DNA from: an uncultured Planctomycetaceae bacterium
GTDB lineage: Bacteria > Planctomycetota > Planctomycetia > Pirellulales > Pirellulaceae
DNA: 53,218 nt
NCBI GenBank assembly: GCA_937862885.1
Contig: CALMEE010000148.1
Location: 1-53,218 of the forward strand
Direction: 5' to 3'
Within the stretch, counting starts at the first letter, position 1. Every line of letters begins with the position of its first letter. Below, piece after piece: positions 26,267 to 35,383 of this stretch. The translations under genes and the position numbers were made by a program. The notes under the pieces are model-generated. The model saw nothing but the letters and a program-made list of their open reading frames with translations. It searched no databases and was not told where the DNA came from.

Positions 26267-27202
26267 ATGAAAGTGCTTTTGGCTAGTCCGCGTGGATTTT
26301 GTGCCGGAGTCAATATGGCCATAGATAGCTTGGACTTGGCCATTCAGGCTTTTGGCACGCCGATCTACGTATATCATGAAATCGTGCACAATCAGTATGT
26401 CGTTCGTTCGTTCACGAATCGCGGGGCGATTTTCGTAGACGATTTGGAAGCGGTCCCCGTAGGTTCAAACTTGTTGTTCTCTGCTCACGGGGTATCGCCA
26501 GAAATCCGTGAAATCGCGCGTCTTCGCAAATTGAACGCCATCGACGCGACTTGTCCTCTAGTCACCAAAGTGCATTTGGAGGCTATCAAATACGCGAAAG
26601 AAGGTTATACGATCTTCTTAATTGGTCACGACGGTCACGATGAGGTCATTGGGACAATGGGTGAAGCACCGGATGCGATGGTGCTGGTCGAGACCGTTGA
26701 GGAGGTTGACCAGCTCACGGTTCCACTGGATGCAAAGGTAGCTTACCTGACACAGACAACCCTTTCGGTCGACGATGCCAATCGCATCATTCAGCGGTTA
26801 CGTGAAAAATATCCAAATTTGGTCAATCCTCCCAAAGACGATATCTGCTACGCAACACAGAATCGACAGGAAGCAGTGCGCATTCTCGCTTCGGAAGCCG
26901 ACGTCTGTATTGTACTAGGAAGTCAAAATAGTTCGAACAGCCAAAGACTTCGAGAACTCGCCGCCGATACAGGTGTACCCAGTTATTTGGTTGACGGCCC
27001 GGAAGATATGAATCCCGATTGGTTTGTCGACAAGCAGACGGTTTTAGTGACTGCAGGAGCCAGTGCGCCTGAAACTGTGGTTCAACAATGCATTGAGTGG
27101 TTGGAAAAGCGATATGGGGCCGAAGTCGAACTACGTGAAGTTCGACAAGAGAGCGTGCAGTTCCCGCTGCCCAAAGTTTTGCGTAGTTTGACGAGGGCAT
27201 AA
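26267..27202 (+). CDS. ispH: 4-hydroxy-3-methylbut-2-enyl diphosphate reductase
   Basis: A protein of 311 residues, the normal IspH length. It makes IPP and DMAPP in the last step of the MEP isoprenoid pathway using a 4Fe-4S cluster. The three cluster cysteines are C12 (PRGFCAGV), C96 (DATCPLV) and C194 (DDICYATQNRQ); the proton-relay Glu lies in GHDEVIG, and the VLGSQNSSNSQRL and TAGASAPE substrate motifs are present. AAGGAGA lies ahead of the ATG. The following lipoprotein gene starts 1 bp after its stop, so the two form an operon. Confidence 0.97.
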   Translation: MKVLLASPRGFCAGVNMAIDSLDLAIQAFGTPIYVYHEIVHNQYVVRSFTNRGAIFVDDLEAVPVGSNLLFSAHGVSPEIREIARLRKLNAIDATCPLVTKVHLEAIKYAKEGYTIFLIGHDGHDEVIGTMGEAPDAMVLVETVEEVDQLTVPLDAKVAYLTQTTLSVDDANRIIQRLREKYPNLVNPPKDDICYATQNRQEAVRILASEADVCIVLGSQNSSNSQRLRELAADTGVPSYLVDGPEDMNPDWFVDKQTVLVTAGASAPETVVQQCIEWLEKRYGAEVELREVRQESVQFPLPKVLRSLTRA

Positions 27203-27203
27203 G

Positions 27204-28343
27204 ATGATCAAAAGGCTAAACAAGCGATTAGTTCGCGGAAATCGAGTGGAATGCGTTGCTGCTCACTTTCGGACTTGTTTATCATCGGCGCTGTTCTTGT
27301 TTGCGTTGGTTTTTGTCACTGGTTGCCGCGACTCTACCGAGGTGAGCCAAGCTGAGAAACAGGTTGCAACCCAGAAAGAAACTGATGCAAGCTTGTCCGA
27401 TTCAACATTTGCAAAGCAATCAGACGATCATGCAGTGGGTGCACGCCATGAGGACCGTGGCGAACCAGACGCTTTGCAAAGTTCAAAAGGGAGCAAGGGC
27501 AGCGATGTTGATGAAACGCCTGCAGCTGAAATCGCTACTCGTGAGCCGTCTGTTGATTCTCAACAGGACTCTGCCGATGATTCGTTGGATGAGTACTGGG
27601 AGGACGAAATTTATGCAGACGAATATGGTGACCGATTGGTTGTGGATTCTGAGTTGCCCGAGATCGGTGCCTCTTGGATTCGCCTTGATCCGCGAGATGA
27701 AATTTGGATGGATATGGAGAACAAACATGTTATTGTTGGCGGACGAATCGCACTGCGGCGTGGTCCGCTTGAAATGTTTGCCTGCCCCGCATACACAAAG
27801 GAACATGAGTCTGTCGTCGCCGTTCATGGTTCTGCCTTCAAAGTTCATGCAGCGTTATTGGCAGTGGGTGCTATTCCAGGAGCACCGGCAAAAGTCTATC
27901 CCGAGTATGAGCCAGCGATCGGTACTCGAATTGAAATTGATGTAACATGGTTGGAAGATGGCAAGCCAAAGACCGTAGATGCAAAGTCAATGGTCCTAAA
28001 TTCTGAAACGCGCAAAACGCTACCGATAGACTGGGTCTTCGGCGGCAGTGTCCAGGAAGAAGACCCGCATACAGGTGATATGTTGTATGGGGGTAACGCC
28101 GGAATGCTCGTGTGCGTTTCAAACTTCACGATTTCAACTCTCGATCTGCCTTTTGCCAGCACGGATTTGCAGGACAATCACATGTTCGAGGCGAATACGG
28201 AGTTAGTGCCTGGACGTGGAACGCGAGTGCTATTAACGCTCAAGCCGGACCTGAGTTCTTATCCACCGCGCGGCCAAGACAATAAGGAATCCGTCTCAAC
28301 GGATGAAATAGGCGAACAAGTCAAGGCGGATGCGGATAAGTGA
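27204..28343 (+). CDS. Lipoprotein with YdjY-like domain
   Basis: A protein of 379 residues. A basic N-terminus and hydrophobic stretch end in a lipobox, FVTGC (Cys at about residue 39), so it is a predicted lipoprotein matured by LspA. Residues 40-145 are acidic, Ser/Asp/Glu-rich and probably disordered. The domain from about 150 to 360 contains a HESVVAV segment, HAALLAVGAIPG and GGNAGMLVCVSNF, which resemble the YdjY domain of planctomycetes (from memory). The start ATG has GAGG upstream, inside the end of ispH. Its function is unknown; tight coupling to ispH may be only expression economy. Confidence 0.78.
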   Translation: MIKRLNKRLVRGNRVECVAAHFRTCLSSALFLFALVFVTGCRDSTEVSQAEKQVATQKETDASLSDSTFAKQSDDHAVGARHEDRGEPDALQSSKGSKGSDVDETPAAEIATREPSVDSQQDSADDSLDEYWEDEIYADEYGDRLVVDSELPEIGASWIRLDPRDEIWMDMENKHVIVGGRIALRRGPLEMFACPAYTKEHESVVAVHGSAFKVHAALLAVGAIPGAPAKVYPEYEPAIGTRIEIDVTWLEDGKPKTVDAKSMVLNSETRKTLPIDWVFGGSVQEEDPHTGDMLYGGNAGMLVCVSNFTISTLDLPFASTDLQDNHMFEANTELVPGRGTRVLLTLKPDLSSYPPRGQDNKESVSTDEIGEQVKADADK

Positions 28344-28491
28344 ATGGTCGCTAAAATTCTCCATTGGCGGAGTAAATTTTGCATAAACGCGTGTTCCGAT
28401 GTCGCGAAGAACCGCCGAGAGCATAGCATGGGCTGTTCTGTCGCGTCTCTCTGATTCGAGAATACGAAGATTTTCCACGCAGTAAACGACA

Positions 28492-29367
28492 CTATTTTCG
28501 CTTAGATATTAAACCGCGCAAAGTGCGCAAGTTGATTACGTCCAAATCTTCGTTGCCACGCATACCCTTAGGAGTCTCTAAGTACATTGGAACTTTTGCA
28601 AAGCGTGAGTCATTCAAAAGGTGCCTGAACGGTTCAAGGCCCATTTCTCCTTCGCCGATGGCGGCGTGACGATCCAATCGCGAACCAAATGGTTTCAGGC
28701 TATCGTTCAAATGGATTGCCTTGATCCGGCGTATTCCTACCGACTGTAATAATTTATCGATCGTTGATTGGTAATCTTGCTCGTCGTGCATCGCATAGCC
28801 TGCCGCAAACATGTGGCAGGTATCCAAGCATACACCAATCGATGGCCTGTGATCACAATTTTTTATAATGTCGGCTAAGTGCTCGAATCGCCAACCGAGG
28901 TGGCTTCCCTGCCCTGCTGTTGTCTCCAACAAAATCTTGGCTTTGACTGGATAGTTGGACTTTTCGAAATAGTCGTAGATAGCATCAATGGATTTAGAAA
29001 TGGTAACAATACCAACCTCTTCTGAGCTGGTTGTGTACGCTCCAGGGTGCATGACTACTCCAGATATGCCTAATTGATCTGCGCGACGCAATTCTTCGAT
29101 CATCGCTTCGATGCTTCGATCGCGCAAGGTGTTGTCTGGTGACGCAAGGTTAATCAAATAGGAAGAGTGTGCGATTGGATGGGAGATGTTGAGTTCCCGC
29201 AATCGATGCTTAAACATCCGTGCTTCTTCAGCCGAGATGGGCTTAGCTCGCCATTGATTGTTGTTTTTCGTGAATAGCTGAACGCAATCGCATCCAGCGG
29301 CGGCGGCAAGCTCCACCGACTTATAATATCCGCCGGCAATCGACATATGAGCACCGATTAGGGGCAT
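28492..29367 (-). CDS. nfo: Deoxyribonuclease IV (AP endonuclease Nfo)
   Basis: A protein of 291 residues. It has the TIM-barrel AP-endonuclease pattern: IGAHMSIAGGYYKSVELA at the start, QLFTKNNNQW, the AHSSYLINLASPD segment, MHPGAYT, LLETTAGQGSHLG, CLDTCHMFAAGY and the end signature HLNDSLKPFGSRLDRH. These hold the His, Glu and Asp ligands of the three zinc ions. It cuts 5' of abasic sites in base excision repair. A full Shine-Dalgarno sequence (AAGGAGGT) sits 3 nt before the ATG, the strongest in the window. It is 18 bp downstream of the zinc-ribbon membrane protein gene and probably shares its transcript. Confidence 0.96.
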   Translation of the reverse strand: MPLIGAHMSIAGGYYKSVELAAAAGCDCVQLFTKNNNQWRAKPISAEEARMFKHRLRELNISHPIAHSSYLINLASPDNTLRDRSIEAMIEELRRADQLGISGVVMHPGAYTTSSEEVGIVTISKSIDAIYDYFEKSNYPVKAKILLETTAGQGSHLGWRFEHLADIIKNCDHRPSIGVCLDTCHMFAAGYAMHDEQDYQSTIDKLLQSVGIRRIKAIHLNDSLKPFGSRLDRHAAIGEGEMGLEPFRHLLNDSRFAKVPMYLETPKGMRGNEDLDVINLRTLRGLISKRK

Positions 29368-29385
29368 CGTACCTCCTTATTGTGG

Positions 29386-30072
29386 TCACATGTCAGCGAT
29401 GGCCGCGATGATTCCGAGAAGAAAGCCTCCACACAACAGGATCGAGGCGATGATTCCCAATACGTAACCAGCCATCGTCAAGCCGTGACCGCTGGCGTCC
29501 ATCTGCCCCATTTTCATCGCTCTCAGGTCTCGGTTTCCCATAACAATTGCCACAATTCCGAACAGTCCACAGCACGCAATCCCCAGAATACCCATGGTCA
29601 AAACAAAACCGCCGTTATGCGGTTGTAATTGACTGAAGGCCCGCGCAGTGGCTTGCGGTGCCGAATAAGGATTTTCCGCAAATGGATTGCGCTGCACCGG
29701 AGAGGAAGATTGCGTTGGCGAGAATGACGCGTTGGCCAATTGCGGATAGATTTGGTACGCGAGCGCCCATTCACCTCCTTGCTGGCGGAGATAACTGGAG
29801 GGCGGGACACGGCCTTCTTTGACCCAACCGTCAAGTTCCGTTTTAGTGACGGGGCCATAAGTTTGTCCATCCGGCGATTTCATTTCCCATGATTGGCCCA
29901 GCACATGAGTGGGCATTTCGCCAGGATGGTCACTAAGAGGACCAACTCTTGGTTGACCAGGGACATCTTGAATCGTTCCGCATTTTGGACACCGAGCTTT
30001 TTTCCCGGCATGTTCAGCTTCGACGGAAAGTCGATTAGCGCAATTCACACAGTTAAATTCGATTTTAGCCAA
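29386..30072 (-). CDS. Zinc-ribbon / GYF-like / DUF4190-like membrane protein
   Basis: A protein of 228 residues. An N-terminal zinc ribbon has C8 and C11 (FNCVNC), then C28 and C31 (ARCPKCG). A GYF_2-like domain follows at about 60-110 (DGQTYGPVTKTELDGWVKEGRV). After a Pro/Ser-rich linker there are two membrane segments with the Gly-rich DUF4190 pattern (GILGIACCGLFGIVAIVMGN and GYVLGIIASILLCG). Translation starts at TTG 30072, which has GGGAG at suitable spacing; no ATG is near. The arrangement (ribbon, GYF, membrane) is typical of planctomycetes; function unknown. It precedes nfo by 18 bp. Confidence 0.83.
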   Translation of the reverse strand: MAKIEFNCVNCANRLSVEAEHAGKKARCPKCGTIQDVPGQPRVGPLSDHPGEMPTHVLGQSWEMKSPDGQTYGPVTKTELDGWVKEGRVPPSSYLRQQGGEWALAYQIYPQLANASFSPTQSSSPVQRNPFAENPYSAPQATARAFSQLQPHNGGFVLTMGILGIACCGLFGIVAIVMGNRDLRAMKMGQMDASGHGLTMAGYVLGIIASILLCGGFLLGIIAAIADM

Positions 30073-30415
30073 TCAATGCTCCCAAATTCATTGTGTCAAT
30101 TCTTACCTAAGAATCGCACTCAAAGGTCGATACCCGCTCCAGTATTTTATCAATGGTATTTCGAACCAAATTCTGAGTTATTTGCAAATCGCAGAAAAAG
30201 TGAAGAAATTCTATTGCCTTTGTGTCGTCCCAGTCGCGAAGCACGCCGATGAATTTCCCGACTTTATTCTAGCGACAAACTCAGCTATCTACGGACACTA
30301 TCCAAATACGCCGTTTTCCGAGAAATGGTGAATATACAAAAAACGCTAGAGGGAATCGAGAATACATGCCGCAAAAAAGCAAAAGTTGCTAATTATTGTG
30401 CATTAAAGACTTGGT
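30073..30415. other. Gap between zinc-ribbon gene and pseudouridine synthase gene
   Basis: AT-rich stretch with no supported gene. It lies upstream of the leftward zinc-ribbon gene and downstream of the leftward synthase gene. No clear terminator or promoter was recognised. Confidence 0.4.
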
Positions 30416-31198
30416 CTATCCAGATGCAGATTCCATCAACGCCTGAAATTGCACATCGCACCATGCTGCAGGCGGTTCTGCGGATACTTGGAGAGGTTGT
30501 TGTGTGACCGGATGAATCAACGAGATGCTTCGCGCATGCAAGGCGATTGGGCGTCGGCGTGGATCGGATACTTTCGCTCCAAATTCGACATGTGAACCGT
30601 AAAGTTCATCGCCAACAATGGGAAAACCGCGATTCGACGTTTGTAAACGAATCTGATGGGTACGCCCTGTCTCCAAGCTAATTTCGAGCAACGAAAAACC
30701 GCATTTTCGTGCCAGCACGCGGTAATTCAAAACGGCCAATTGGGCCCCATTTGATGAAGCAGCTACGATTTCCGATCTGGCTTCATCGGGCACTTTGCAC
30801 ATCCAATCTGACCATTGGGCCCGGACAGGTTCAACGTCCCCAGAGACAATAGCCCAGTAAGTCTTTTGAACGGTCCGCGCTTCGAATTGTTTGCACAGCT
30901 GATTCGTCGTTTTCCGATCGGTGGCGAAAACCATGACACCGGAAGCAGGCCGATCCAGTCGATGGGGAACCCCCAAGTAATATTTCTTTTCCGGTTTTCC
31001 CAATTTGATTTGCCACCGTTTTATACGTAATTCGAGGCTGTCGATCCCTGGAGGAGCTTGGGTCAGCAAGCCGCCAGGTTTATTTACGAGCAGAACTCGA
31101 TGTTGATGATAAAGAACGTCAGGTTCAGGCAAATCGAGTTGGGGCGTTTCATTGAACATGTAAGAAAGACTTGAATTCAGACAAAAGTCAGCTTCCAC
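30416..31198 (-). CDS. RluA family pseudouridine synthase
   Basis: A protein of 260 residues from GTG 31198; a shorter start at ATG 31159 is also possible and neither has a clear ribosome binding site. The catalytic motif is HRLDRPASG with D82. Also visible are VLLVNKPGGLLTQAPPG, the KTYWAIVSG strand, and LETGRTHQIRLQTSNRGFPIVGDELYG (first half residues 187-200), all typical of RluA/RluC/RluD. It converts uridine to pseudouridine in rRNA or tRNA. There is no S4 domain at the N-terminus, so it is of the RluA/TruC-like short type. Confidence 0.93.
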   Translation of the reverse strand: MEADFCLNSSLSYMFNETPQLDLPEPDVLYHQHRVLLVNKPGGLLTQAPPGIDSLELRIKRWQIKLGKPEKKYYLGVPHRLDRPASGVMVFATDRKTTNQLCKQFEARTVQKTYWAIVSGDVEPVRAQWSDWMCKVPDEARSEIVAASSNGAQLAVLNYRVLARKCGFSLLEISLETGRTHQIRLQTSNRGFPIVGDELYGSHVEFGAKVSDPRRRPIALHARSISLIHPVTQQPLQVSAEPPAAWCDVQFQALMESASG

Positions 31199-31390
31199 TC
31201 ACTTCAAAACAATGCCCGTTTTTGGTATCAACAATTTGGGGCAAAATCCGTATTCTGCAGATTCGCGGACGTGTTTGACGGAAGCTGTTGTGCCGAGCGA
31301 CATCGCTGTCGGCAGGCAACCCAATCTTAGTCCGTAGAACTGACGGTTCTGCCTTCTAATCATTTACGTTTTCACCATGAAAGGGACACC

Positions 31391-31594
31391 ATGTCGGTTG
31401 CAAAAATTGTTGAGATCAAATCGTCGAGCGAAAAAAGCTTTGAACATGCCGTCAAGACTGGAATCAAACGAGCTTCAAAAACATTAGATGACATTCGTGG
31501 CGCTTGGGTTGCCGAGCAAGAGGTGGTCGTTGAAAACGGCGAAATCAAAGAATATCGCGTGCTGCTTCGAGTTACGTTCATTCTCAAAGACTAA
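31391..31594 (+). CDS. Dodecin family protein
   Basis: A small protein of 67 residues with the dodecin pattern: KIVEIKSSSEKSFEHAVKTG, then RASKTLDDIRGAWVAEQ with the flavin-stacking Trp (W39 region), and the C-terminal strand EYRVLLRVTFILKD. Dodecins form 12-mers that bind flavin or CoA and act as storage or protection proteins. GAAAGGGA lies about 8 nt before the ATG. A 12-bp-arm hairpin follows at 31666-31697. Confidence 0.95.
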   Translation: MSVAKIVEIKSSSEKSFEHAVKTGIKRASKTLDDIRGAWVAEQEVVVENGEIKEYRVLLRVTFILKD

Positions 31595-31665
31595 GCCCGT
31601 CTTTATTCAGTTTGGTTGCCATCCTTGGCACATGGGCGGTCGACGAACGCTGATCACCCTGCACG

Positions 31666-31697
31666 ATTCGTCACAGGCTAGACGTCCTGTGGCGAAT
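31666..31697 (+). terminator. Possible dodecin 3' hairpin
   Basis: ATTCGTCACAGG (31666-31677) pairs with CCTGTGGCGAAT (31686-31697) around an 8-nt loop; the one non-Watson-Crick pair is a U-G wobble on the plus strand and a C-A mismatch on the minus strand, which favours a rightward transcript. Only a broken T-run (TGTCTTG) follows, so termination is uncertain. Confidence 0.4.
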
Positions 31698-31827
31698 TGT
31701 CTTGATCTCGATTGCAATTTTCTCAACGATCAATCGATTGATTCACGGCACGCTGCCGAGGTCGAGTTAATTGAGAAGCAACCTATTGAAACAAAACTTG
31801 GCAAGTCGTCGTACATCTCGTCGGTGA

Positions 31828-32952
31828 TTAATCCAGCGATGCGTTAATGATACCATCGGTTCTTCCGCCAACGGCCCACCAAATTTGTGGATCGACAAAG
31901 TCCGCTACGAATTTGGTTGAACCATCCACCATCACCACATTCACTCCACCTGGATGAAAACTGCTGGGGGTGACGACGAAGTCGCCAAAATCGGTGCCCT
32001 GAGTGGTAGCCGCCTGACTGTTATAGTAGCCAGACGCGGTGTTTGGCGTCATTACATGCATGAAAAATGGTGCAGCCCAAGGACTGCCACTTGCCCACGC
32101 CCGTCCCATATAGGCCGATTGCTGTACGTGTGCGTGTGTGCTTGTCATTTGATTGACGATTTCACCCAAAGTTTCCGTCCAGTTGAGTAGATGTCGTACT
32201 TGCAATCGCGGATCACCATTATTGATCTCTGCCGCGCTCATGCCGGTTTGAATCATACGCTCTGAGGCCAACGTAGTATTCGACAGCCCATCTGAAACAT
32301 CGCGAACGCCGATTCGAGGCTTTCCACGCCAATTTGGCGGGAACGAAGGATGAACCAACGGAATGACACCGTTGAAAATACCCGGGGTCGCCCGTTCTCC
32401 AGCGATACCTGTCGCGTAAGAAGGCCAACCTGCGTTGGAGACATAACTTCCCGGCGCTGGATTTGCCGTGCCGAAAACGGTGTTGTCTTTTCCAGGAGAG
32501 TCCGAAGGACACAAAAACGATGGAATCGTTGAACTAACAGCCATCGCATTGGGATGCGCGTCATCGATGCGGAAACGGACAAACTGGCCAAGTTCATCAC
32601 CGCCGTTCGAGTTGTTGACGTTCAAATTGAATGCTTTGAAAACATTGTCTTGATCCATATGAGGAAGCAATGGTACAAGCCAACTGTAATAACCCGGGCC
32701 TCGTCCACCTCCTGTCACAGGAACACCGTAGCCAATTTGATTGACTGGGTAATGGCGATGAACCGAGTGATAGTTCGACACGGCGGTACCGATCTGCCGA
32801 AGATTGCTGGCGCAATTGGTGCGCCGTGCTGATTCGCGGACCTGATGAATGGCCGGGACCAGAATTGCCATCAAGATGCCGATGACAGCGACGACAACTA
32901 ATAATTCGATAATTGTGAATCCACGCCGACTTGGCCTTGCGTTCGAATACAT
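31828..32952 (-). CDS. DUF1559 protein with type IV pilin-like N-terminus
   Basis: A protein of 374 residues. The N-terminus RRGFTIIELLVVVAVIGILM is a prepilin signal with cleavage after Gly and Glu at +5. It is followed by the RESARRTNCASNLRQIG segment, and the C-terminus holds the FHPGGVNVVMVDGSTKFV motif (H-x9-DG type) near 340. DUF1559 proteins are greatly expanded in Planctomycetes and may form extracellular pseudopilin structures; their function is not established. The Cys-rich gene lies 64 bp upstream in the same direction. Confidence 0.95.
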   Translation of the reverse strand: MYSNARPSRRGFTIIELLVVVAVIGILMAILVPAIHQVRESARRTNCASNLRQIGTAVSNYHSVHRHYPVNQIGYGVPVTGGGRGPGYYSWLVPLLPHMDQDNVFKAFNLNVNNSNGGDELGQFVRFRIDDAHPNAMAVSSTIPSFLCPSDSPGKDNTVFGTANPAPGSYVSNAGWPSYATGIAGERATPGIFNGVIPLVHPSFPPNWRGKPRIGVRDVSDGLSNTTLASERMIQTGMSAAEINNGDPRLQVRHLLNWTETLGEIVNQMTSTHAHVQQSAYMGRAWASGSPWAAPFFMHVMTPNTASGYYNSQAATTQGTDFGDFVVTPSSFHPGGVNVVMVDGSTKFVADFVDPQIWWAVGGRTDGIINASLD

Positions 32953-33016
32953 ACTTAAACCTAAAAATAATGTTTTGGGGGAGGATTTGTCACATGTTCC
33001 AAATTGCTTCGTAAAA

Positions 33017-33532
33017 CTACGAAACGACGATCATAAAAGCGCTGGAACGTTGGACAGGTGGGCCACGAGAATGAAATCGCGAGACAGTCTCATGTTCGCG
33101 TACACCAACAAGTGGGATGAAATGACTAATGCACGCCGCAGAAACAGTTGAGGTCGCAAGCTCAACAACTACATGATACGAGTTAAAAAAGAGGCAGATT
33201 AAACAATCATGTTGTTTCAGGTTTCGATTGGCTAAGTCCGAACCGGATCGATCCCTCGAAACAATGTTCAGTTCCGAATAATGATCGTCTAAGTCAGTAC
33301 AACACGAATGGTTGCAGCAAACTTCATCCGCATTCAGCGCATGTTCAGCATCGGACAAAGGCCCAGAGTTCACTAGTTCAGACAATCTATTTTGCTGGTG
33401 TCCTAGTGATTCGCAGAAAAGGCACGAAGAGTTGTGTCCAATGAAGTGCGCACGATGAAAGGCCGGGCCGAAGTTCAAGACTAGGACCAAGTGAACGACG
33501 AACAAATAGTTCAACGTATTCTTAATCGGCAT
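33017..33532 (-). CDS. Cys/His-rich hypothetical protein upstream of DUF1559 gene
   Basis: A protein of 171 residues. The N-terminus (YLFVVHLVLVLNFGPAF) is a membrane anchor or signal. Three Cys clusters follow: CLFC near 38, CCNHSCC near 72 and HDCLIC near 108, then a hydrophobic stretch and a C-terminal SRGPPV. The spacing of HxC-type pairs and the RGPP ending recall small metal-related planctomycete proteins (DUF2946-like), but I cannot assign it. It lies 64 bp ahead of the DUF1559 gene, so they may be one operon. Metal binding is inference. Confidence 0.68.
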   Translation of the reverse strand: MPIKNTLNYLFVVHLVLVLNFGPAFHRAHFIGHNSSCLFCESLGHQQNRLSELVNSGPLSDAEHALNADEVCCNHSCCTDLDDHYSELNIVSRDRSGSDLANRNLKQHDCLICLFFNSYHVVVELATSTVSAACISHFIPLVGVREHETVSRFHSRGPPVQRSSAFMIVVS

Positions 33533-33827
33533 TCGAGCGAGGAACTATAGAAGTTCGTTTTCAGTGAACCGCACAGAAAATGGGCTGAAACAGGTTCCCG
33601 ATGCGGCTCCCGACTCATGAGATGTCGAAATCCACTTGAAGCAACCATTTTTCGCCCTTACCTTAAGTATCTCACAGCAACATGGAGTGTCAAGCTTCAA
33701 ACTCGTATGAAACCAGCGATCAGGGCCACTTTGTTTAGCCTAAACAGGCTATATTTCGATTGGGCGTGTCTGTTAGATTACGACATGGCAATACGTTCGA
33801 AACAGTCTTGTTCGGCATGAGTTCCCA

Positions 33828-34583
33828 ATGAACATGGTAAAGCAACTAATTCTGTTTAACATTCGGTTATTGACGTTCCGCACCAGCCAGCAGGAATTTC
33901 AATCGTTTGCCAATGCCCATCTTGCCTTCGGGCTGTTTTGTACATGGCTGGTTGGCATAGGACGGTGGTGGGATGATCCGCAAGCCCATCTATTACAGCA
34001 TTTGGGCTTGGGATCGGTTATTTACGTGTTCATCCTGTCGGGGCTGATATGGGTTGTTGTCCTACCACTTCGACCAAAGTCTTGGTCGTATCGACATGTA
34101 CTGACCTTTGTCAGCTTGACGTCGCTGCCAGCGTTATTGTACGCAATCCCCGTCGAGAGATTCTTGTCCGTAGATGCAGCCATTGACATGAACATTTGGT
34201 TCTTGGGGATCGTGGCGCTATGGCGTGTGGCACTGTTCATCTTTTATCTCAAACGTCATGCGCAGTTGGGGTGGTTCACAACTTCGACGGCGGTCTTTTT
34301 ACCACTTGCGGCAATTGTTTCTTCCCTCGCGGCACTAAACTTGCATCGGGTTGTGTTCGATGTGATGGGGGGCCTAAGAGATCAAGAGCGTTCAGCACAC
34401 GAAGGAGAGTACACAATTATCGTCGTTCTGACGGTCCTGTCGTTTCTTGTTCTGTTGCCACTCCTGGTGAGTTATGTGATTTGCATCTTTTATGCACATC
34501 GACGAGTTCAAAAAGATTCTCCCCTGCTTGCTGATCCGGACCTGGAACCGTTCCAATCGGTTCCTGACGGAAACCAAACTTAA
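33828..34583 (+). CDS. Polytopic membrane protein, function unknown
   Basis: A protein of 251 residues with five or six hydrophobic segments (for example ANAHLAFGLFCTWLVGIG, GSVIYVFILSGLIWVVVLPL, YTIIVVLTVLSFLVLLPLLV). Charged residues between segments and a short hydrophilic C-terminus (LLADPDLEPFQSVPDGNQT) are consistent with a real integral protein. No domain is recognised. Its stop codon overlaps that of the convergent wecG-like gene (shared bases 34581-34582), so the two ends are interlocked. Confidence 0.82.
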   Translation: MNMVKQLILFNIRLLTFRTSQQEFQSFANAHLAFGLFCTWLVGIGRWWDDPQAHLLQHLGLGSVIYVFILSGLIWVVVLPLRPKSWSYRHVLTFVSLTSLPALLYAIPVERFLSVDAAIDMNIWFLGIVALWRVALFIFYLKRHAQLGWFTTSTAVFLPLAAIVSSLAALNLHRVVFDVMGGLRDQERSAHEGEYTIIVVLTVLSFLVLLPLLVSYVICIFYAHRRVQKDSPLLADPDLEPFQSVPDGNQT

Positions 34584-35383
34584 CCGTACAGAATTTCGTG
34601 GGTGGGTGCTTCGGTGTTGCTTGTATCAAAGCGTCTGATACCAGTCCATTGAAGAAATAACAGCAACAGGTAGTACGGGTTCAAAAATGCATAACGTTTC
34701 CAAAGTCGCAACGGCTCGCAACCTAGGCGAAAGAGCCATTCCAGACCAAACCTTTGCATCAAAGGTGGAGCCTGCTTGAGCATACCTGCGTGAAAGGCAA
34801 ACGCAGCTCCAACTGCCAATATGGGCATCGACAGATCATCCTTGAACTCATACGCCCAAACCTCCTGGCGAGGGCAGCCTAAACCCACGAAGGTGATTTT
34901 AGCTCCACTCTGTTTGATTTCCTCAACCAATTCCTGTTTCTCGGAAGCATCCATCGTACGAAAACGCGAAACGCGGTGACCGGCGATTCGCAATTCAGGA
35001 AACTTGGCTTGCAAATTCGCGACCAGATGTTGCATGACATCTGGCGTGCTGCCAAAAAGGAAAATTGGCAAGCCTTGTTTTGCACATGCAGCGCAAACTT
35101 TCAGCATAAGGTTGGGACCATACACTCGATCGCGCAAACCAACTCGGTGCAAAAGGTTCAATCCCCACCGAACAGGCTGTCCATCAGGCACAACTAGTTC
35201 TAGTTGATTCAGACGGTGCCGATGTACGGGATCGAAAACACCCGTCATCACACCATGAACGGCCAGCGCGGAAACTCCAAACGCGCGACCGGCCTGAGCT
35301 GCTTCCATAACCAACTCGACTGCCGACGAGTAATCGACTGCATCGAGCTTTACCCCCAATAGGTTTTTCTTCTTGGCATCCAT
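34580..35383 (-). CDS. WecG/TagA/CpsF family glycosyltransferase
   Basis: A protein of 267 residues, the usual GT26 length. Family motifs are VHGVMTGVFDP, VVPDGQPVRWGLNLL near 85 (the catalytic Asp region), RVYGPNLM near 103, and ITFVGLGCPRQEVWAYE near 185. These enzymes transfer N-acetylmannosaminuronate, ManNAc or glucose to a lipid-linked sugar in the second step of surface polysaccharide synthesis. Its ATG overlaps the stop of the upstream epimerase (TAATG at 35385-35381), so the pair is translationally coupled. Its lipid substrate could be made by the WecA-like enzyme at 12.6 kb. Confidence 0.92.
   Translation of the reverse strand: MDAKKKNLLGVKLDAVDYSSAVELVMEAAQAGRAFGVSALAVHGVMTGVFDPVHRHRLNQLELVVPDGQPVRWGLNLLHRVGLRDRVYGPNLMLKVCAACAKQGLPIFLFGSTPDVMQHLVANLQAKFPELRIAGHRVSRFRTMDASEKQELVEEIKQSGAKITFVGLGCPRQEVWAYEFKDDLSMPILAVGAAFAFHAGMLKQAPPLMQRFGLEWLFRLGCEPLRLWKRYAFLNPYYLLLLFLQWTGIRRFDTSNTEAPTHEILYG

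Noticed and set aside
28350..28382. Imperfect inverted repeat between the YdjY-like lipoprotein gene and nfo
   Set aside because: The CTCC/GGAG core is only 4 bp with gapped AT-rich flanks and no clear T-run, so I do not call a terminator.
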